A stretch of 64,000 nt of DNA from assembly GCF_000731675.1 (NCBI RefSeq), contig NZ_JMIT01000002.1, positions 595,456 through 659,455 of the forward strand, in the 5' to 3' direction. Position 1 is the stretch's first letter. Each line of letters begins with the position of its first letter. Under the pieces are notes generated by a model. It did no database searches. It was given only the letters and a program-made list of their open reading frames with translations, and was not told where the DNA came from. A program made the translations under genes and the position numbers. The DNA comes from Pseudomonas capeferrum (GTDB taxonomy: Bacteria > Pseudomonadota > Gammaproteobacteria > Pseudomonadales > Pseudomonadaceae). Of this stretch, positions 34,351 to 43,993 are shown piece after piece.

Positions 34351-35853
34351 TCAGGCCTGCGGACGCATATGTGGGAACAGGATCACATCGCGAATCGACG
34401 GCGAGTTGGTCAGCAGCATCACCAGGCGGTCGATGCCGATGCCTTCACCGGCGGTCGGCGGCATGCCGTACTCCAGGGCACGGACGAAGTCGGCATCGTA
34501 GTGCATGGCTTCGTCGTCACCGGCATCTTTCTCGGCCACCTGGGCCAGGAAGCGCTCGGCCTGGTCTTCGGCATCGTTGAGCTCGGAGTAGGCGTTGGCG
34601 ATCTCGCGGCCACCGATGAACAGCTCGAAGCGGTCGGTCACGGCCGGGTTGTCGTCGTTGCGACGGGCCAGCGGCGAGACTTCGAACGGGTATTCGGTAA
34701 TGAAGTGCGGCTGCTCCAGTTTGTGCTCGACCAGCTCTTCGAAAATCATCACCTGCAACTTGCCCAGGCCTTCATGGCCGAGCACCTTGGCACCGGCTTT
34801 CTTGGCGATGTCACGGGCCTTGTCGACGTCCTGCAGGTCGGCGGCGGTCAGCTCGGGGTTGTACTTGAGGATCGAGTCGAACACCGACAGGCGCACGAAC
34901 GGCTCGCCAAAGTGGAACACCTTGTCGCCGTAAGGTACGTCGGTGCTGCCCAGCACCAGCTGCGCCAGCTCGCGGAACAGTTCCTCGGTGAGGTCCATGT
35001 TGTCGTTGTAGTCGGCGTAGGCCTGGTAGAACTCGAGCATGGTGAACTCGGGGTTATGCCGGGTTGAAACGCCTTCGTTACGGAAGTTGCGATTGATCTC
35101 GAAGACTTTCTCGAAACCACCGACCACCAGGCGCTTGAGGTACAGCTCCGGCGCGATGCGCAGGAACATGGCCATGTCCAGGGCGTTGTGGTGGGTTTCG
35201 AACGGCTTGGCCGCGGCGCCGCCGGGGATGGTCTGCAGCATCGGCGTTTCGACTTCGAGGAAGTCGCGCTCGATCAGGAACTTGCGAATGTGCGAGATCA
35301 CCTGCGAGCGAACGCGGAAGGTGTGGCGGGTTTCTTCGTTGACCATCAGGTCGACGTAACGCTGACGGTAGCGCTGTTCGGTGTCGGTCAGGCCGTGGTG
35401 CTTGTCGGGCAGCGGACGCAGCGACTTGGTCAGCAGGCGCACGTTGGTCATCTCGACGTACAGGTCGCCCTTGCCGGAACGGGCCAGGGTGCCTTCGGCG
35501 CTGATGATGTCGCCCAGGTCCCAGGTCTTGACGGCGGCCAGGGTTTCTTCTGGCAGGGTCTTGCGGTTGACGTAGACCTGGATACGACCGGTCATGTCCT
35601 GGATGACCATGAACGAGCCACGGTTGAGCATGATGCGCCCGGCAACCTTGACCGGAATCGCTGCAGCTTCCAGTTCTTCCTTGGTCTTGTCGGCGTACTG
35701 CTTCTGCAGGTCGTTGCAGTAGCTGTCGCGACGGAAGTCATTGGGGAAGGCATTGCCCTTGGCGCGCTCTGCGGCAAGTTTTTCCTTGCGCAGGGCGATC
35801 AGGGCGTTTTCTTCCTGTTGCAGGTCTTGCGGTGCGCTATTGAGGTCGCTCAT
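34351..35853 (-). CDS. lysS: Lysyl-tRNA synthetase (class II)
   Basis: LysRS charges tRNA-Lys. The 500-residue product has the OB-fold anticodon domain ([20 protein letters not shown]) and the class II motifs: motif 1 in [15 protein letters not shown], motif 2 in [24 protein letters not shown] and motif 3 in [13 protein letters not shown]. It ends FPHMRPQA. It lies downstream of prfB on the same strand, separated by about 70 bases with a hairpin at 35885-35904, the prfB-lysS order seen also in E. coli. Confidence 0.97.
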   Translation of the reverse strand: MSDLNSAPQDLQQEENALIALRKEKLAAERAKGNAFPNDFRRDSYCNDLQKQYADKTKEELEAAAIPVKVAGRIMLNRGSFMVIQDMTGRIQVYVNRKTLPEETLAAVKTWDLGDIISAEGTLARSGKGDLYVEMTNVRLLTKSLRPLPDKHHGLTDTEQRYRQRYVDLMVNEETRHTFRVRSQVISHIRKFLIERDFLEVETPMLQTIPGGAAAKPFETHHNALDMAMFLRIAPELYLKRLVVGGFEKVFEINRNFRNEGVSTRHNPEFTMLEFYQAYADYNDNMDLTEELFRELAQLVLGSTDVPYGDKVFHFGEPFVRLSVFDSILKYNPELTAADLQDVDKARDIAKKAGAKVLGHEGLGKLQVMIFEELVEHKLEQPHFITEYPFEVSPLARRNDDNPAVTDRFELFIGGREIANAYSELNDAEDQAERFLAQVAEKDAGDDEAMHYDADFVRALEYGMPPTAGEGIGIDRLVMLLTNSPSIRDVILFPHMRPQA

Positions 35854-35884
35854 GTGGTCACATCTTCCATCAGGGAATTCATTG

Positions 35885-35904
35885 CCCTCGCCCGCAGGCG
35901 AGGG
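35885..35904 (-). terminator. Hairpin between prfB and lysS
   Basis: Perfect 8-bp stem CCCTCGCC / GGCGAGGG with a 4-base loop, in the 72-base gap after prfB. No U-tract follows; it may moderate read-through into lysS. Confidence 0.45.
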
Positions 35905-35925
35905 TCTTCTCAGCAGGAGTGAAGC

Positions 35926-37021
35926 TTACAGGCCCTGTTTCAGGCTGGCTTCGAGGTATTCGTCGATGTCGCCGTCGAGCACCTTGTTGCAGTCGCTGCG
36001 CTCAACGTTGGTGCGCAGGTCCTTGATCCGCGACGCGTCGAGCACGTACGAGCGGATCTGGTGGCCCCAACCGATGTCCGACTTGCTGTCTTCCAGGGCT
36101 TGGGAAGCGGCGCTGCGCTTCTGCATTTCCAGCTCGTACAACTTGGCCCGCAGCATTTTCATGGCGGTGTCTTTGTTGGCGTGCTGGGAGCGTTCGTTCT
36201 GGCAGCTGACCACGGTGTTGGTCGGCACGTGGGTGATACGCACCGCCGAGTCAGTGGTGTTGACGTGCTGACCACCGGCACCGGAGGAGCGGTAGGTGTC
36301 GATGCGCAGGTCGGACGGGTTGATCTCGATCTCGACCTTGTCGTCGATTTCAGGCGATACGAACACGGCCGAGAACGAGGTGTGGCGACGAGCGCCGGAG
36401 TCGAACGGGCTCTTGCGCACCAGGCGGTGTACGCCGATTTCGGTACGCAGCCAGCCGAAGGCGTATTCGCCCTTGATGTGCACGGTAGCGCCCTTGATGC
36501 CGGCGACTTCACCTTCGGACAGTTCCATGATGGTGGCATCGAAGCCGCGCTTGTCCGCCCAGCGCAGGTACATGCGCAGCAGGATGTTGGCCCAGTCCTG
36601 GGCTTCGGTGCCGCCGGAACCGGCCTGGATGTCCAGGTAAGCGTTGTTCATGTCCATCTCGCCGCTGAACATGCGGCGGAATTCCAGCTGGGCGAGGGAT
36701 TCTTCCAGGCGCTGCAGCTCGGCGACCACGTCGTCGACGGCGCCTTCGTCGTTCTCTTCGACGGCCATGTCCAGCAGGTCGCGGCAATCGCTCAGGCCAC
36801 CGGCGAGTTCATCCAGTGTACCGACGATGGTTTTCAGCGACGCAAGCTCACGGCCCAGTTCCTGGGCGTACTCGGGCTTGTTCCAGACGCTGGGGTCTTC
36901 CAGCTCGCGGTTGACTTCGATCAGGCGGTCATGCTTGTGATCGTAGTCAAAGATACCCCCGAATGGACTGGGAACGCTCGGTGAGGTCCTTGATGGTGTT
37001 CAGGATCGGTTGGATTTCCAT
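35926..37021 (-). CDS. prfB: Peptide chain release factor 2, with programmed +1 frameshift
   Basis: RF2 recognises UGA and UAA stop codons and triggers peptide release. The first frame starts at ATG 37021 and encodes 24 residues ([20 protein letters not shown] then RGYL), ending at an in-frame UGA (36949-36947). The site reads CTT TGA C, preceded by a Shine-Dalgarno-like CGGGGG, exactly as in E. coli. After a +1 shift, translation continues from 36948 to 35926, giving 364 residues. The stop-recognition SPF is at 204-206 and GGQ at 249-251. RF2 level controls its own synthesis by this shift. Confidence 0.96.
36945..36958 (-). promoter_or_regulatory. prfB recoding site
   Basis: On the minus strand: CGGGGG-like stimulator, TAT, then the slippery CTT followed by UGA and C. 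The UGA occupies 36949-36947. Low RF2 favours slippage of the P-site tRNA on CTT to TTT, restoring the full-length frame. Confidence 0.93.
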
Positions 37022-37153
37022 GGGGGGAGGCTCTCGTGCGAATTCGGTGAAAAGCCTGCGAGTATAACTGAGTCAGACGCGGGGCGGCAGACCCGCCGGG
37101 CGGTAGGTTTGGGGGATTTACGATGTGTTGGGCTATAGGCTTTCGGCGCCTGG

Positions 37154-37187
37154 GAGATCGAGCGCCGCGCGGGCGGCGCTCGATCTC
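37154..37187. repeat. Palindromic repeat, GATCGAGCGCCGC family
   Basis: Perfect 15-bp inverted repeat GAGATCGAGCGCCGC with a 4-base GCGG spacer, 5 bases beyond the wspR stop and about 130 bases upstream of prfB. It may end wspR transcription as well as being a dispersed repeat copy. Confidence 0.85.
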
Positions 37188-37191
37188 GCCA

Positions 37192-38196
37192 TCAGGCAAT
37201 CCCCACCTGATTACGCCCGCTGTTCTTGGCCTGGTACAAGCCCTTGTCCGCCGCCGAAATCAGCTGCCGGCAATGCCCGCCAACCGCCGGCGTCTGCGTC
37301 GCCAGGCCAATGCTCACGGTCAACCGCGCATCAGCCGCTGGCGCCGTATGGGCAATACCCAACCCCACCACGGTCTGGCGCAATTTCTCGGCAATCAGCC
37401 GCGCGCCACCCGGGGATGTATTGGGCAGCACCAGGGCAAACTCCTCGCCCCCATAGCGCGCCGGCAGATCGGTCGGCCGCGAACACGAGCCGCGAATCGC
37501 TTCGGCCACCTGGCGCAACGCCTCGTCACCGGCCAGGTGGCCGAAGTTATCGTTGTAGGCCTTGAAGTAGTCGACGTCGATCATCAGCAACGACAGCTGC
37601 TGCTGCTCGCGCATGGCCCGGCGCCATTCCAGCTCCAGGTACTCGTCGAAATGGCGCCGGTTGGAAAGCCCGGTCAGGCCATCGGAATTCATCAGCCGCT
37701 GCAGCATCAGGTTGGAATCGAGCAACTGTTGCTGGCTCACACGCAGGGCGCGGTAGGCTTCGTCACGCTGGAGCAAAGTCAGGTAGGAGCGTGAGTGGTA
37801 GCGAATACGCGCCACCAGCTCGATGTTGTCTGGCAACTTGACCAGGTAGTCGTTGGCCCCCGCAGCAAACGCCGCGCTCTTGACCAGCGGGTCTTCCTTG
37901 GTCGACAGCACGATGATCGGGATATCCTGGGTAACCGGGTTGTTGCGGTACTCGCGCACCAGGGTCAGCCCATCCAGGCCCGGCATGATCAGGTCCTGCA
38001 GGATGACCGTCGGCTTGATGCGCATGGCCTGTGCCACGGCCTGGTGCGGGTCGGCGCAGAAGTGGAAGTCGATGTTGTCTTCGTGGGCCAGGCCACGACG
38101 CACCGCTTCGCCGATCATCGCCTGATCGTCGACCAACAGGACCATCGCCGAATTTTCGTTGGCGGTCGCGAAACCTTCGATCGGTAGATCATTCAT
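37192..38196 (-). CDS. wspR: WspR: response-regulator diguanylate cyclase
   Basis: WspR makes c-di-GMP when phosphorylated by WspE, promoting biofilm growth on surfaces. The 334-residue protein has a receiver domain (phospho-acceptor D68 in [13 protein letters not shown]), a helical stalk (about 135-170) and a GGDEF domain with the active GGEEF at 249-253. An intact inhibitory site RPTD (240-243) lies five residues before it, so product feedback is expected. It is the last gene of the wsp operon, about 50 bases after wspF. Confidence 0.96.
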   Translation of the reverse strand: MNDLPIEGFATANENSAMVLLVDDQAMIGEAVRRGLAHEDNIDFHFCADPHQAVAQAMRIKPTVILQDLIMPGLDGLTLVREYRNNPVTQDIPIIVLSTKEDPLVKSAAFAAGANDYLVKLPDNIELVARIRYHSRSYLTLLQRDEAYRALRVSQQQLLDSNLMLQRLMNSDGLTGLSNRRHFDEYLELEWRRAMREQQQLSLLMIDVDYFKAYNDNFGHLAGDEALRQVAEAIRGSCSRPTDLPARYGGEEFALVLPNTSPGGARLIAEKLRQTVVGLGIAHTAPAADARLTVSIGLATQTPAVGGHCRQLISAADKGLYQAKNSGRNQVGIA

Positions 38197-38247
38197 CCCT
38201 ATTCACCTGATCACTGCCGGCCAGGCGGCGTGATTCAATACATATCG

Positions 38248-39261
38248 TCATTTTGCAAAGAATTCCATCAAGCGCCCGGCTATTCGCTCCAGCGGGCGGA
38301 TTTCCACCGCCGCGTCGATCGCTGCGGCGGCCTTGGGCATGCCGTACACGGCACTGCTGGCCTGGTCCTGGGCGATGGTCAGGAAACCTTGCTGGCGCAT
38401 CAGCTTCAGGCCCTGGGCACCATCGCGGCCCATGCCCGTGAGTAGCACACCTACGGCATCGCCGCTCCAGTAGCGCGCCACACTTTCGAAGAACACATCG
38501 ATCGAGGGCCGGTAGATTTCGTTGACCGGTTCGGCAGTGTAGGCCAGCTGGCCGTTTTTCAGCAGGCGGATATGGTGGTTGGTGCCCGCCAGCAACACCT
38601 GCCCCGATTGCGGCGGCTCGCCCTCGCAGGCCAGGCGCACCGGCAGGCCTGCTGCGCTGCTGAGCCATTCGGCCATGCCGGCGGCAAACACCTGGTCGAC
38701 ATGCTGGACCAGCACGATGGCCGCCGGAAATGCAGGGGGCAAGCCCTTGAGCAGCACCTCCAGGGCAGCCGGGCCGCCCGCCGACGAGCCAATGGCTACC
38801 AGCCCCCGGCGCTGTGATGCTTCGCGCAAGGGCGTGGCAACCGGGCGCGCGGCCGGGCTGCGCTGCTGGCCGATCAGCCAACTGATGTTGAGGATCTTGC
38901 GCAGCAACGGCGCCGCCGCCTCTCGGGCATCGCCCGCCCCCAGGGCCGGGGTATCGACCACATCCAGGGCGCCATGGCCCATGGCCTCGAATACCCGGTG
39001 CACGTTCTGTTTGCGGTCGACCGTGACGATCACGATGGCACAGGGGGTTTCGCCCATGATCCGCCGCGTCGCCTCCACCCCATCCATCACCGGCATGATC
39101 AGGTCCATGAGGATCAGGTCAGGCAACTGCTCGGCGCAGCGCTGCACCGCCTCGGCGCCGTTGCCCGCCACCCAGATCACCTGGTGCGCAGGCTCGAAGG
39201 CCAGCGCCCGGCGTAACACCTCGACCGCCATGGGCATGTCATTGACGATGGCGATCTTCAC
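38248..39261 (-). CDS. wspF: WspF: CheB-type methylesterase
   Basis: WspF removes methyl groups from WspA and lowers signalling; its loss gives constitutive WspR activity in P. aeruginosa. The 337-residue protein has a receiver (D53 in LILMDLIMPVMDG) and a CheB catalytic domain with the serine in AIGSSAGGPAAL, histidine in VLVQHVDQVF and aspartate in LLTGMGRDGAQG. The start is GTG at 39261, overlapping the wspE stop by four bases (GTGA). Confidence 0.95.
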   Translation of the reverse strand: MKIAIVNDMPMAVEVLRRALAFEPAHQVIWVAGNGAEAVQRCAEQLPDLILMDLIMPVMDGVEATRRIMGETPCAIVIVTVDRKQNVHRVFEAMGHGALDVVDTPALGAGDAREAAAPLLRKILNISWLIGQQRSPAARPVATPLREASQRRGLVAIGSSAGGPAALEVLLKGLPPAFPAAIVLVQHVDQVFAAGMAEWLSSAAGLPVRLACEGEPPQSGQVLLAGTNHHIRLLKNGQLAYTAEPVNEIYRPSIDVFFESVARYWSGDAVGVLLTGMGRDGAQGLKLMRQQGFLTIAQDQASSAVYGMPKAAAAIDAAVEIRPLERIAGRLMEFFAK

Positions 39262-41540
39262 CCCTGAGCACCTCCGATCAACTCCACCACAGCATCCAGC
39301 AACGCATCGTCGTGGAAACTGGCCTTTGCCAAATAGTAGTCGGCGCCAGCATCCAGGCCACGCCGTCGGTCTTCCTCACGGTCCTTGTACGACACCACCA
39401 TCACCGGCAGCGATTGCAAGCGCTGGTCCCGGCGCACCAGGGTGACCAGCTCGATGCCATCCATGCGCGGCATGTCGATATCGGTGATCAACAAGTCGAA
39501 GTCGTCGCCGCGCAACGCGTTCCAGCCGTCCATGCCATCTACCGCCACCGCCACGTCGTAACCGCGGTTGCCCAGCAGCTTGCGCTGCAGCTCGCGCACG
39601 GTGAGCGAGTCGTCGACCACCAGAATGCGCTTGCGCGCTGCGCCACGGGCGCCACTGCTGCCCCGCTCGATGCGCTCCAGGCTGCCGGTACTGAGCAGTT
39701 TTTCCACCGAGCGCAGCAAGTCTTCGACGTCGATGATCAACACCACCGAGCCGTCGTCGAGCAAGGCACCGGAGGAGATGTCCTGGACCTTGCCCAGGCG
39801 CGGGTCGAGGGGCATCACCACCAGCACCCGCTCGCCGATCAAGCGTTCTACGGCAACCCCGTAGAGTTGCTCGCGCTCGCGGATCACCACCACCCGCAGG
39901 CTGCGCTCATCGTCCTGCCCTGCCGGGCGGTTGAGCAACTGGCTTGCCGCCACCAGGCCGATGTGTCGCCCTTCGTGCCAGAAGTGCTGGCGCCCTTCGA
40001 TCTGCACGATCTGTTCGGCGGTCACCTCCAAGGTGCGTTCGATATGCGCCAGCGGGAAGGCATACGCTTCGCCGCCCACCTCCACCACCAGGCTGCGCAC
40101 CACCGACAGGGTCAGCGGCACCTGCAGGTGGAAGCGGCAGCCCTGCCCCGCCAATTGCGTCAACTCGATCGAGCCGCGCAGCTCGCGGATCATGTGCTGC
40201 ACGGCATCCAGGCCAACCCCGCGCCCCGACACCTCGGTCACGGTGTCGCGCAGGCTGAAACCGGGCAGGAACAGGAACGTCATCAGCTCCGCCTCGCTCA
40301 TCCGGGCCACCGTGTCGGCCGGCGACATGGCACGCTCGACGATAGCGCTGCGCAGGCGCTCAAGGTCGATACCGGCGCCATCGTCGATCAGCTCTAGGCT
40401 GAGCATGCCGGCCTGGTGCGAGGCGCGCAGGCGAATCACGCCCTCCTGCGCCTTGCCTGCCAGCAGGCGCCGCTCGGGCAGTTCGATGCCGTGGTCGACC
40501 GCATTGCGCAGCAGGTGGGTCAGCGGTGCTTCGAGTTTTTCCAGCACATCGCGGTCGACCTGGGTCTTTTCGCCTTCGATGACCAGGCGCACCGGCTTGC
40601 CCAGGGAGCGCCCAAGGTCACGGACCATGCGGCTCTGCCCGGCCAGTACGTCAGCGAAAGGCCGCATCCGGCAGGCCAGGGCGGTGTCATAGAGCAATTG
40701 TGCGCGCTGGCTGGCCTGCCAGCCGAATTCGTCAAGGTCGGCGGCCTGCTGCTGCAAAATCTGCTGGGTTTCGGCCAACAGGCGCTGGGTCTGGGCCAGG
40801 GCTTCGAGCACTTCGCTGCTCTGGCCACTGTCTTCCAGTTGCATGCGCAAGCCATCGAGGGCCTGCATGCCTTGGCCATGCATGCGCTTGAGGCGCTGCA
40901 AGGTGGCCAGGTAAGGCTTGAGCCGCTGGGTTTCCACCAGCGACTTGCTGGACAGGTCGAGCAAGCTGTTGAGGCGGTCGGCGGTGACCCGCAGCACCCG
41001 CTCTGCGCCTTCACCAGCGCGTTTGCCAGCCTTGCGCCGTGGCACGGGTTCAAGCTCGAATTCCGCCTCCATGGGCTCCGCAAAGGGCTCGATGGGCGTT
41101 GCTCGTACAGACACTGCCGGCAGGGCCGCTGGCATATGCGCTGGCGCGGCGCCTGGGTCCAGCAAGCTGGCCATCTGTGCGAGAAACACCGGCAGCGTCG
41201 CTTGCGCGGCGGTGTCGCCTGGCGTGGCGATGCGCATCAACAGGTCGGTACCCTGCAGCAGCGCATCGATATGCTCGGCACCCAGCCGCAAGCGGCCTTC
41301 CTGGGCAGCCACCAGGCAATCTTCCATTACATGGGCAACGCTGACGCCAGCGTCTACCCCGACAATGCGCGCGGCCCCCTTCAGGGAGTGGGCCGCGCGC
41401 ATGCAGGCTTCCAGCTGGTCGGCCTGGGTGGGGTTGCGCTCCAGGGCCATCAGGCCGGCGCTGAGTACCTGGGTCTGCGCCTCGGCCTCCAGGCTGAACA
41501 GCTCGAGCAACGATGCGTCGCGCATTTGCTCTGGGGTCAT
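39258..41540 (-). CDS. wspE: WspE: hybrid CheA-type histidine kinase with receiver
   Basis: WspE phosphorylates WspR and WspF. The 760-residue protein has an Hpt domain (H51 in MRAAHSLKGAARI), a dimerisation region, the HATPase with LRNAVDHGIELPERR and IDDGAGID, ISGRGVGLD-type VSGRGVGLDAV, a CheW-like domain, and a C-terminal receiver (LLITDIDMPRMDG). GGAG precedes the start at 41540. The frame extends 23 codons upstream without homology. It overlaps both neighbours, wspD (4 bases) and wspF. Confidence 0.95.
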   Translation of the reverse strand: MTPEQMRDASLLELFSLEAEAQTQVLSAGLMALERNPTQADQLEACMRAAHSLKGAARIVGVDAGVSVAHVMEDCLVAAQEGRLRLGAEHIDALLQGTDLLMRIATPGDTAAQATLPVFLAQMASLLDPGAAPAHMPAALPAVSVRATPIEPFAEPMEAEFELEPVPRRKAGKRAGEGAERVLRVTADRLNSLLDLSSKSLVETQRLKPYLATLQRLKRMHGQGMQALDGLRMQLEDSGQSSEVLEALAQTQRLLAETQQILQQQAADLDEFGWQASQRAQLLYDTALACRMRPFADVLAGQSRMVRDLGRSLGKPVRLVIEGEKTQVDRDVLEKLEAPLTHLLRNAVDHGIELPERRLLAGKAQEGVIRLRASHQAGMLSLELIDDGAGIDLERLRSAIVERAMSPADTVARMSEAELMTFLFLPGFSLRDTVTEVSGRGVGLDAVQHMIRELRGSIELTQLAGQGCRFHLQVPLTLSVVRSLVVEVGGEAYAFPLAHIERTLEVTAEQIVQIEGRQHFWHEGRHIGLVAASQLLNRPAGQDDERSLRVVVIREREQLYGVAVERLIGERVLVVMPLDPRLGKVQDISSGALLDDGSVVLIIDVEDLLRSVEKLLSTGSLERIERGSSGARGAARKRILVVDDSLTVRELQRKLLGNRGYDVAVAVDGMDGWNALRGDDFDLLITDIDMPRMDGIELVTLVRRDQRLQSLPVMVVSYKDREEDRRRGLDAGADYYLAKASFHDDALLDAVVELIGGAQG

Positions 41541-42202
41541 GAAAGGCTCCGCTGCACGGCAGACAGTAATTGTTGTTCGTCCAGCACGCGCACGCTGCGG
41601 CCACGCCACTGCAGCACCGCTGCGGTGAAGCGCGTGGTGTCCTGGCCGCTGTCCAGCAACGCCGGGTCAAGCCGATGAATGCCGTCGATCTCTTCGACTG
41701 CCATCACCACCGGCCCACCTTCGGCGGCCAGGATCAGCATGCGCGGCATCTCGCGGCCGCTGCGCTGTTGCCCGGCAGTCGCTTGCACCCCCAGCAGGTC
41801 AGCCAGCGAAAGGCACGGCACCAACGCGCCCCGCACGTTGGCGACGCCTTGCAATACCCGCGAACGCTGGTGCGGTAGCGAGTGCACCGCCTGTAAGGGC
41901 GCGATCTCTGCCAGGCAGGCGGTCGCCAGGGCCAGCCATTCTTCGCCGAGCCTGAACAACAGCAGGGAGTGGCCGACAGATTGCTCGGCGGCTTGCGCCG
42001 CAACGGCCTGGTCATCCTGCAGCAGGGCGTAACGGTCGAGCAGGCGCGTGGCGGCAGCGGCATAGACGTCGCAGTTGCGGCAATGGATGTGCTGCTCCAG
42101 CAGCGGGCACTGTTTGTCACCGTGCACGCCGATGCGGTTCCAGCAGTCGTCGATGCGCTCGTCGGCCTGGGCAAGCAGTTGCATCGCGGATTCCCCCCTC
42201 AT
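41537..42202 (-). CDS. wspD: WspD: CheW-type coupling protein
   Basis: WspD links the receptor WspA to the kinase WspE. The 221-residue protein has an N-terminal extension with cysteines (CPLLEQHIHCRNCDVYAAAA) before a CheW domain: LLLFRLGEEWLALATACLAE, GVANVRGALVPCLSLADLLG and VVMAVEEIDGIHRL. The C-rich CPLLxxxIxCxNCxVY stretch is typical of WspD. Its ATG overlaps the wspC stop (ATGA) and its 3' end overlaps wspE, so it is translationally coupled to both. Confidence 0.93.
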   Translation of the reverse strand: MRGESAMQLLAQADERIDDCWNRIGVHGDKQCPLLEQHIHCRNCDVYAAAATRLLDRYALLQDDQAVAAQAAEQSVGHSLLLFRLGEEWLALATACLAEIAPLQAVHSLPHQRSRVLQGVANVRGALVPCLSLADLLGVQATAGQQRSGREMPRMLILAAEGGPVVMAVEEIDGIHRLDPALLDSGQDTTRFTAAVLQWRGRSVRVLDEQQLLSAVQRSLS

Positions 42203-43473
42203 CGTTCAGACTCCCGACCGACCCGTGCGGCACGCGCCTGCAAACGCTGCGCGCCGGCCAGGTCGCCTTGGGCCGCGAGCAACGCCGCCAGGTGTACCAG
42301 GGCCTCGGGGTGCTGCGGTTCGAGGTACAGGGCCTTGCGATAATGGGTAAGCGCTTGGCCGGCATCGCCTTCGGTATCGCTGAGCAACCCCAGCCAGTAG
42401 TAAACCTGCGCGGTCGGCGCGAACTGGCTCAAGTAACGCTGGCAAGCGGCGCGCGCCTGCGCACTGGCACCGGCGTTGGCATGCCGGGCAATGCTGGCCA
42501 GCAGTTCGGCCTCGCTCTCGCCCTTGCTGTCGTGCGGCAGTGGCGCCTTGGCAGCGGCCACAAGGGGCCGCAACGGCCGCGTCAGTGACGGGGTCGGCGG
42601 CGGGTACACGGGCATGGCCAAAGGCGGCAGCGTGCGCCTGGCGGGTGGCGCGCTCGCCGTGGCGACCGGCGCACTGTCGCCCTCCTGGCGCACGTAGGCG
42701 AACGACTGCGCAATGCCCAACGGGCGCATCCCCAGCCGCGCCAGCAAGCTGCCTTCGGCAGGCCCGATGAACAGCACGCCCTGCGCGTGAGTCAGGCGCT
42801 TGAGCACCTCGAACACGCGCTGCTGCGTGGGCACGTCGAAATAGATCAACAGGTTGCGGCAGAACACAAAATCGTACAGGCCATCGCGGCTGGCCAGTGC
42901 CGGATCCAGCACATTGCCTACCTGCAGGCTGACCTGCTGGCGCACCCGGCCTTGCAAGCGGTGGCCGTCATCGAGCGCATCGAAAAAGCGCTCGCGAAAA
43001 CCCAGGTCGCTGCCGCGAAAGGCATTGCGCCCGTAAACCGCCTGTTCGCCCTTGGCCACCGAAATGGGGCTGATATCGATGCCGTCGATCATGAACGAGC
43101 CAGGGCTCATGCCGCCATCCAGCAGCGCCATGGCCAGTGAATAGGGTTCTTCGCCGGTCGAGCACGGCAGACTGAGCAGCCGCACCGGGCGTGCGCCGGC
43201 CAGCTGGGCCAGGCGTCTATGGGCAAGCCCGACCAGGGCCGTGAACGATTCGGGGTATCGGAAGAACCAGGTCTCGGGGACGATGACCGCCTCGATCAAT
43301 GCCTGTTGCTCGTCCGCCGATTGCTGCAGGCGCAGCCAGTAATCGTCCAGGTCTGCCGCGTTCACGGCAACGCAGCGCTGGCGCAAGGCGCGCTCGACCA
43401 TGGACGCCCCCACCGACTCCACATCCAGGCCGATACGCTCGCGCAGGTAGCGGAAGAAACGCTGTTCAGTCAT
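42199..43473 (-). CDS. wspC: WspC: CheR-type methyltransferase with TPR tail
   Basis: WspC methylates WspA using SAM and is needed for Wsp activation. The 424-residue protein has the CheR N-domain (FFRYLRERIGLDVESVGASM), VPETWFFRYPESF, the SAM site LSLPCSTGEEPYSLAMALL and CRNLLIYFD. A Pro/Ala-rich linker (about 275-320) precedes C-terminal TPR units (YYWLGLLSDTEGDAGQALTH and the next repeat). The ATG overlaps the wspB stop by four bases. Confidence 0.95.
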   Translation of the reverse strand: MTEQRFFRYLRERIGLDVESVGASMVERALRQRCVAVNAADLDDYWLRLQQSADEQQALIEAVIVPETWFFRYPESFTALVGLAHRRLAQLAGARPVRLLSLPCSTGEEPYSLAMALLDGGMSPGSFMIDGIDISPISVAKGEQAVYGRNAFRGSDLGFRERFFDALDDGHRLQGRVRQQVSLQVGNVLDPALASRDGLYDFVFCRNLLIYFDVPTQQRVFEVLKRLTHAQGVLFIGPAEGSLLARLGMRPLGIAQSFAYVRQEGDSAPVATASAPPARRTLPPLAMPVYPPPTPSLTRPLRPLVAAAKAPLPHDSKGESEAELLASIARHANAGASAQARAACQRYLSQFAPTAQVYYWLGLLSDTEGDAGQALTHYRKALYLEPQHPEALVHLAALLAAQGDLAGAQRLQARAARVGRESER

Positions 43474-43988
43474 GTCGGCACTCCTTGCCCTGGTGCACCG
43501 CTGTGATCGGCAAACACCAGCTCGCGCACGGCGTCCGTCAGCAGGTCATCGACTTCGATGAGTTGCAACAGGCCCAGGTGGTCCTGGCGCACCGGGCCCA
43601 GGTAGGGGGCGTCGGCATTGTCCAGGCCATACGGCTGGAATTCTTCGCGGCGGCAGCGCAAGGTTTCGGTCGCCTGCTCAAGGATCAGCCCGAGTTGCAG
43701 GTTGCCCCGGTAACGCACCAGCACCAGACGCGTGCTGGTACGTTGCGCTGCTGCCTGGCCAAAGCTCAGCGCCGACAGGTCGACCACCGGCACCAGCGCG
43801 CCGCGGTGCGCGAGAATACCTGCGACCCACGCCGGCGCCTGGGCGATCGCCTTCAGCGGCCGACGCGGCAGCACCTCGACCACCTCGTGCACGTCCAGGG
43901 CAAAGCGCTGATCAGCGATACGAAACAGCAGGTACAACGTGCCCTTGGCGTCGCTCGCCCGAGCAGCGTGGGGTTGCAAGTCGTTCAT
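43470..43988 (-). CDS. wspB: WspB: CheW-type coupling protein
   Basis: A 172-residue CheW-domain coupling protein: GTLYLLFRIADQRFALDVHE, VAGILAHRGALVPVVDLSAL and VRYRGNLQLGLILEQATE. In Pseudomonas it is one of two couplers in the Wsp array. It starts 5 bases after the wspA stop and its stop overlaps wspC (ATGA), so it is in the same polycistron. Confidence 0.93.
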   Translation of the reverse strand: MNDLQPHAARASDAKGTLYLLFRIADQRFALDVHEVVEVLPRRPLKAIAQAPAWVAGILAHRGALVPVVDLSALSFGQAAAQRTSTRLVLVRYRGNLQLGLILEQATETLRCRREEFQPYGLDNADAPYLGPVRQDHLGLLQLIEVDDLLTDAVRELVFADHSGAPGQGVPT

Positions 43989-43993
43989 CGCCG

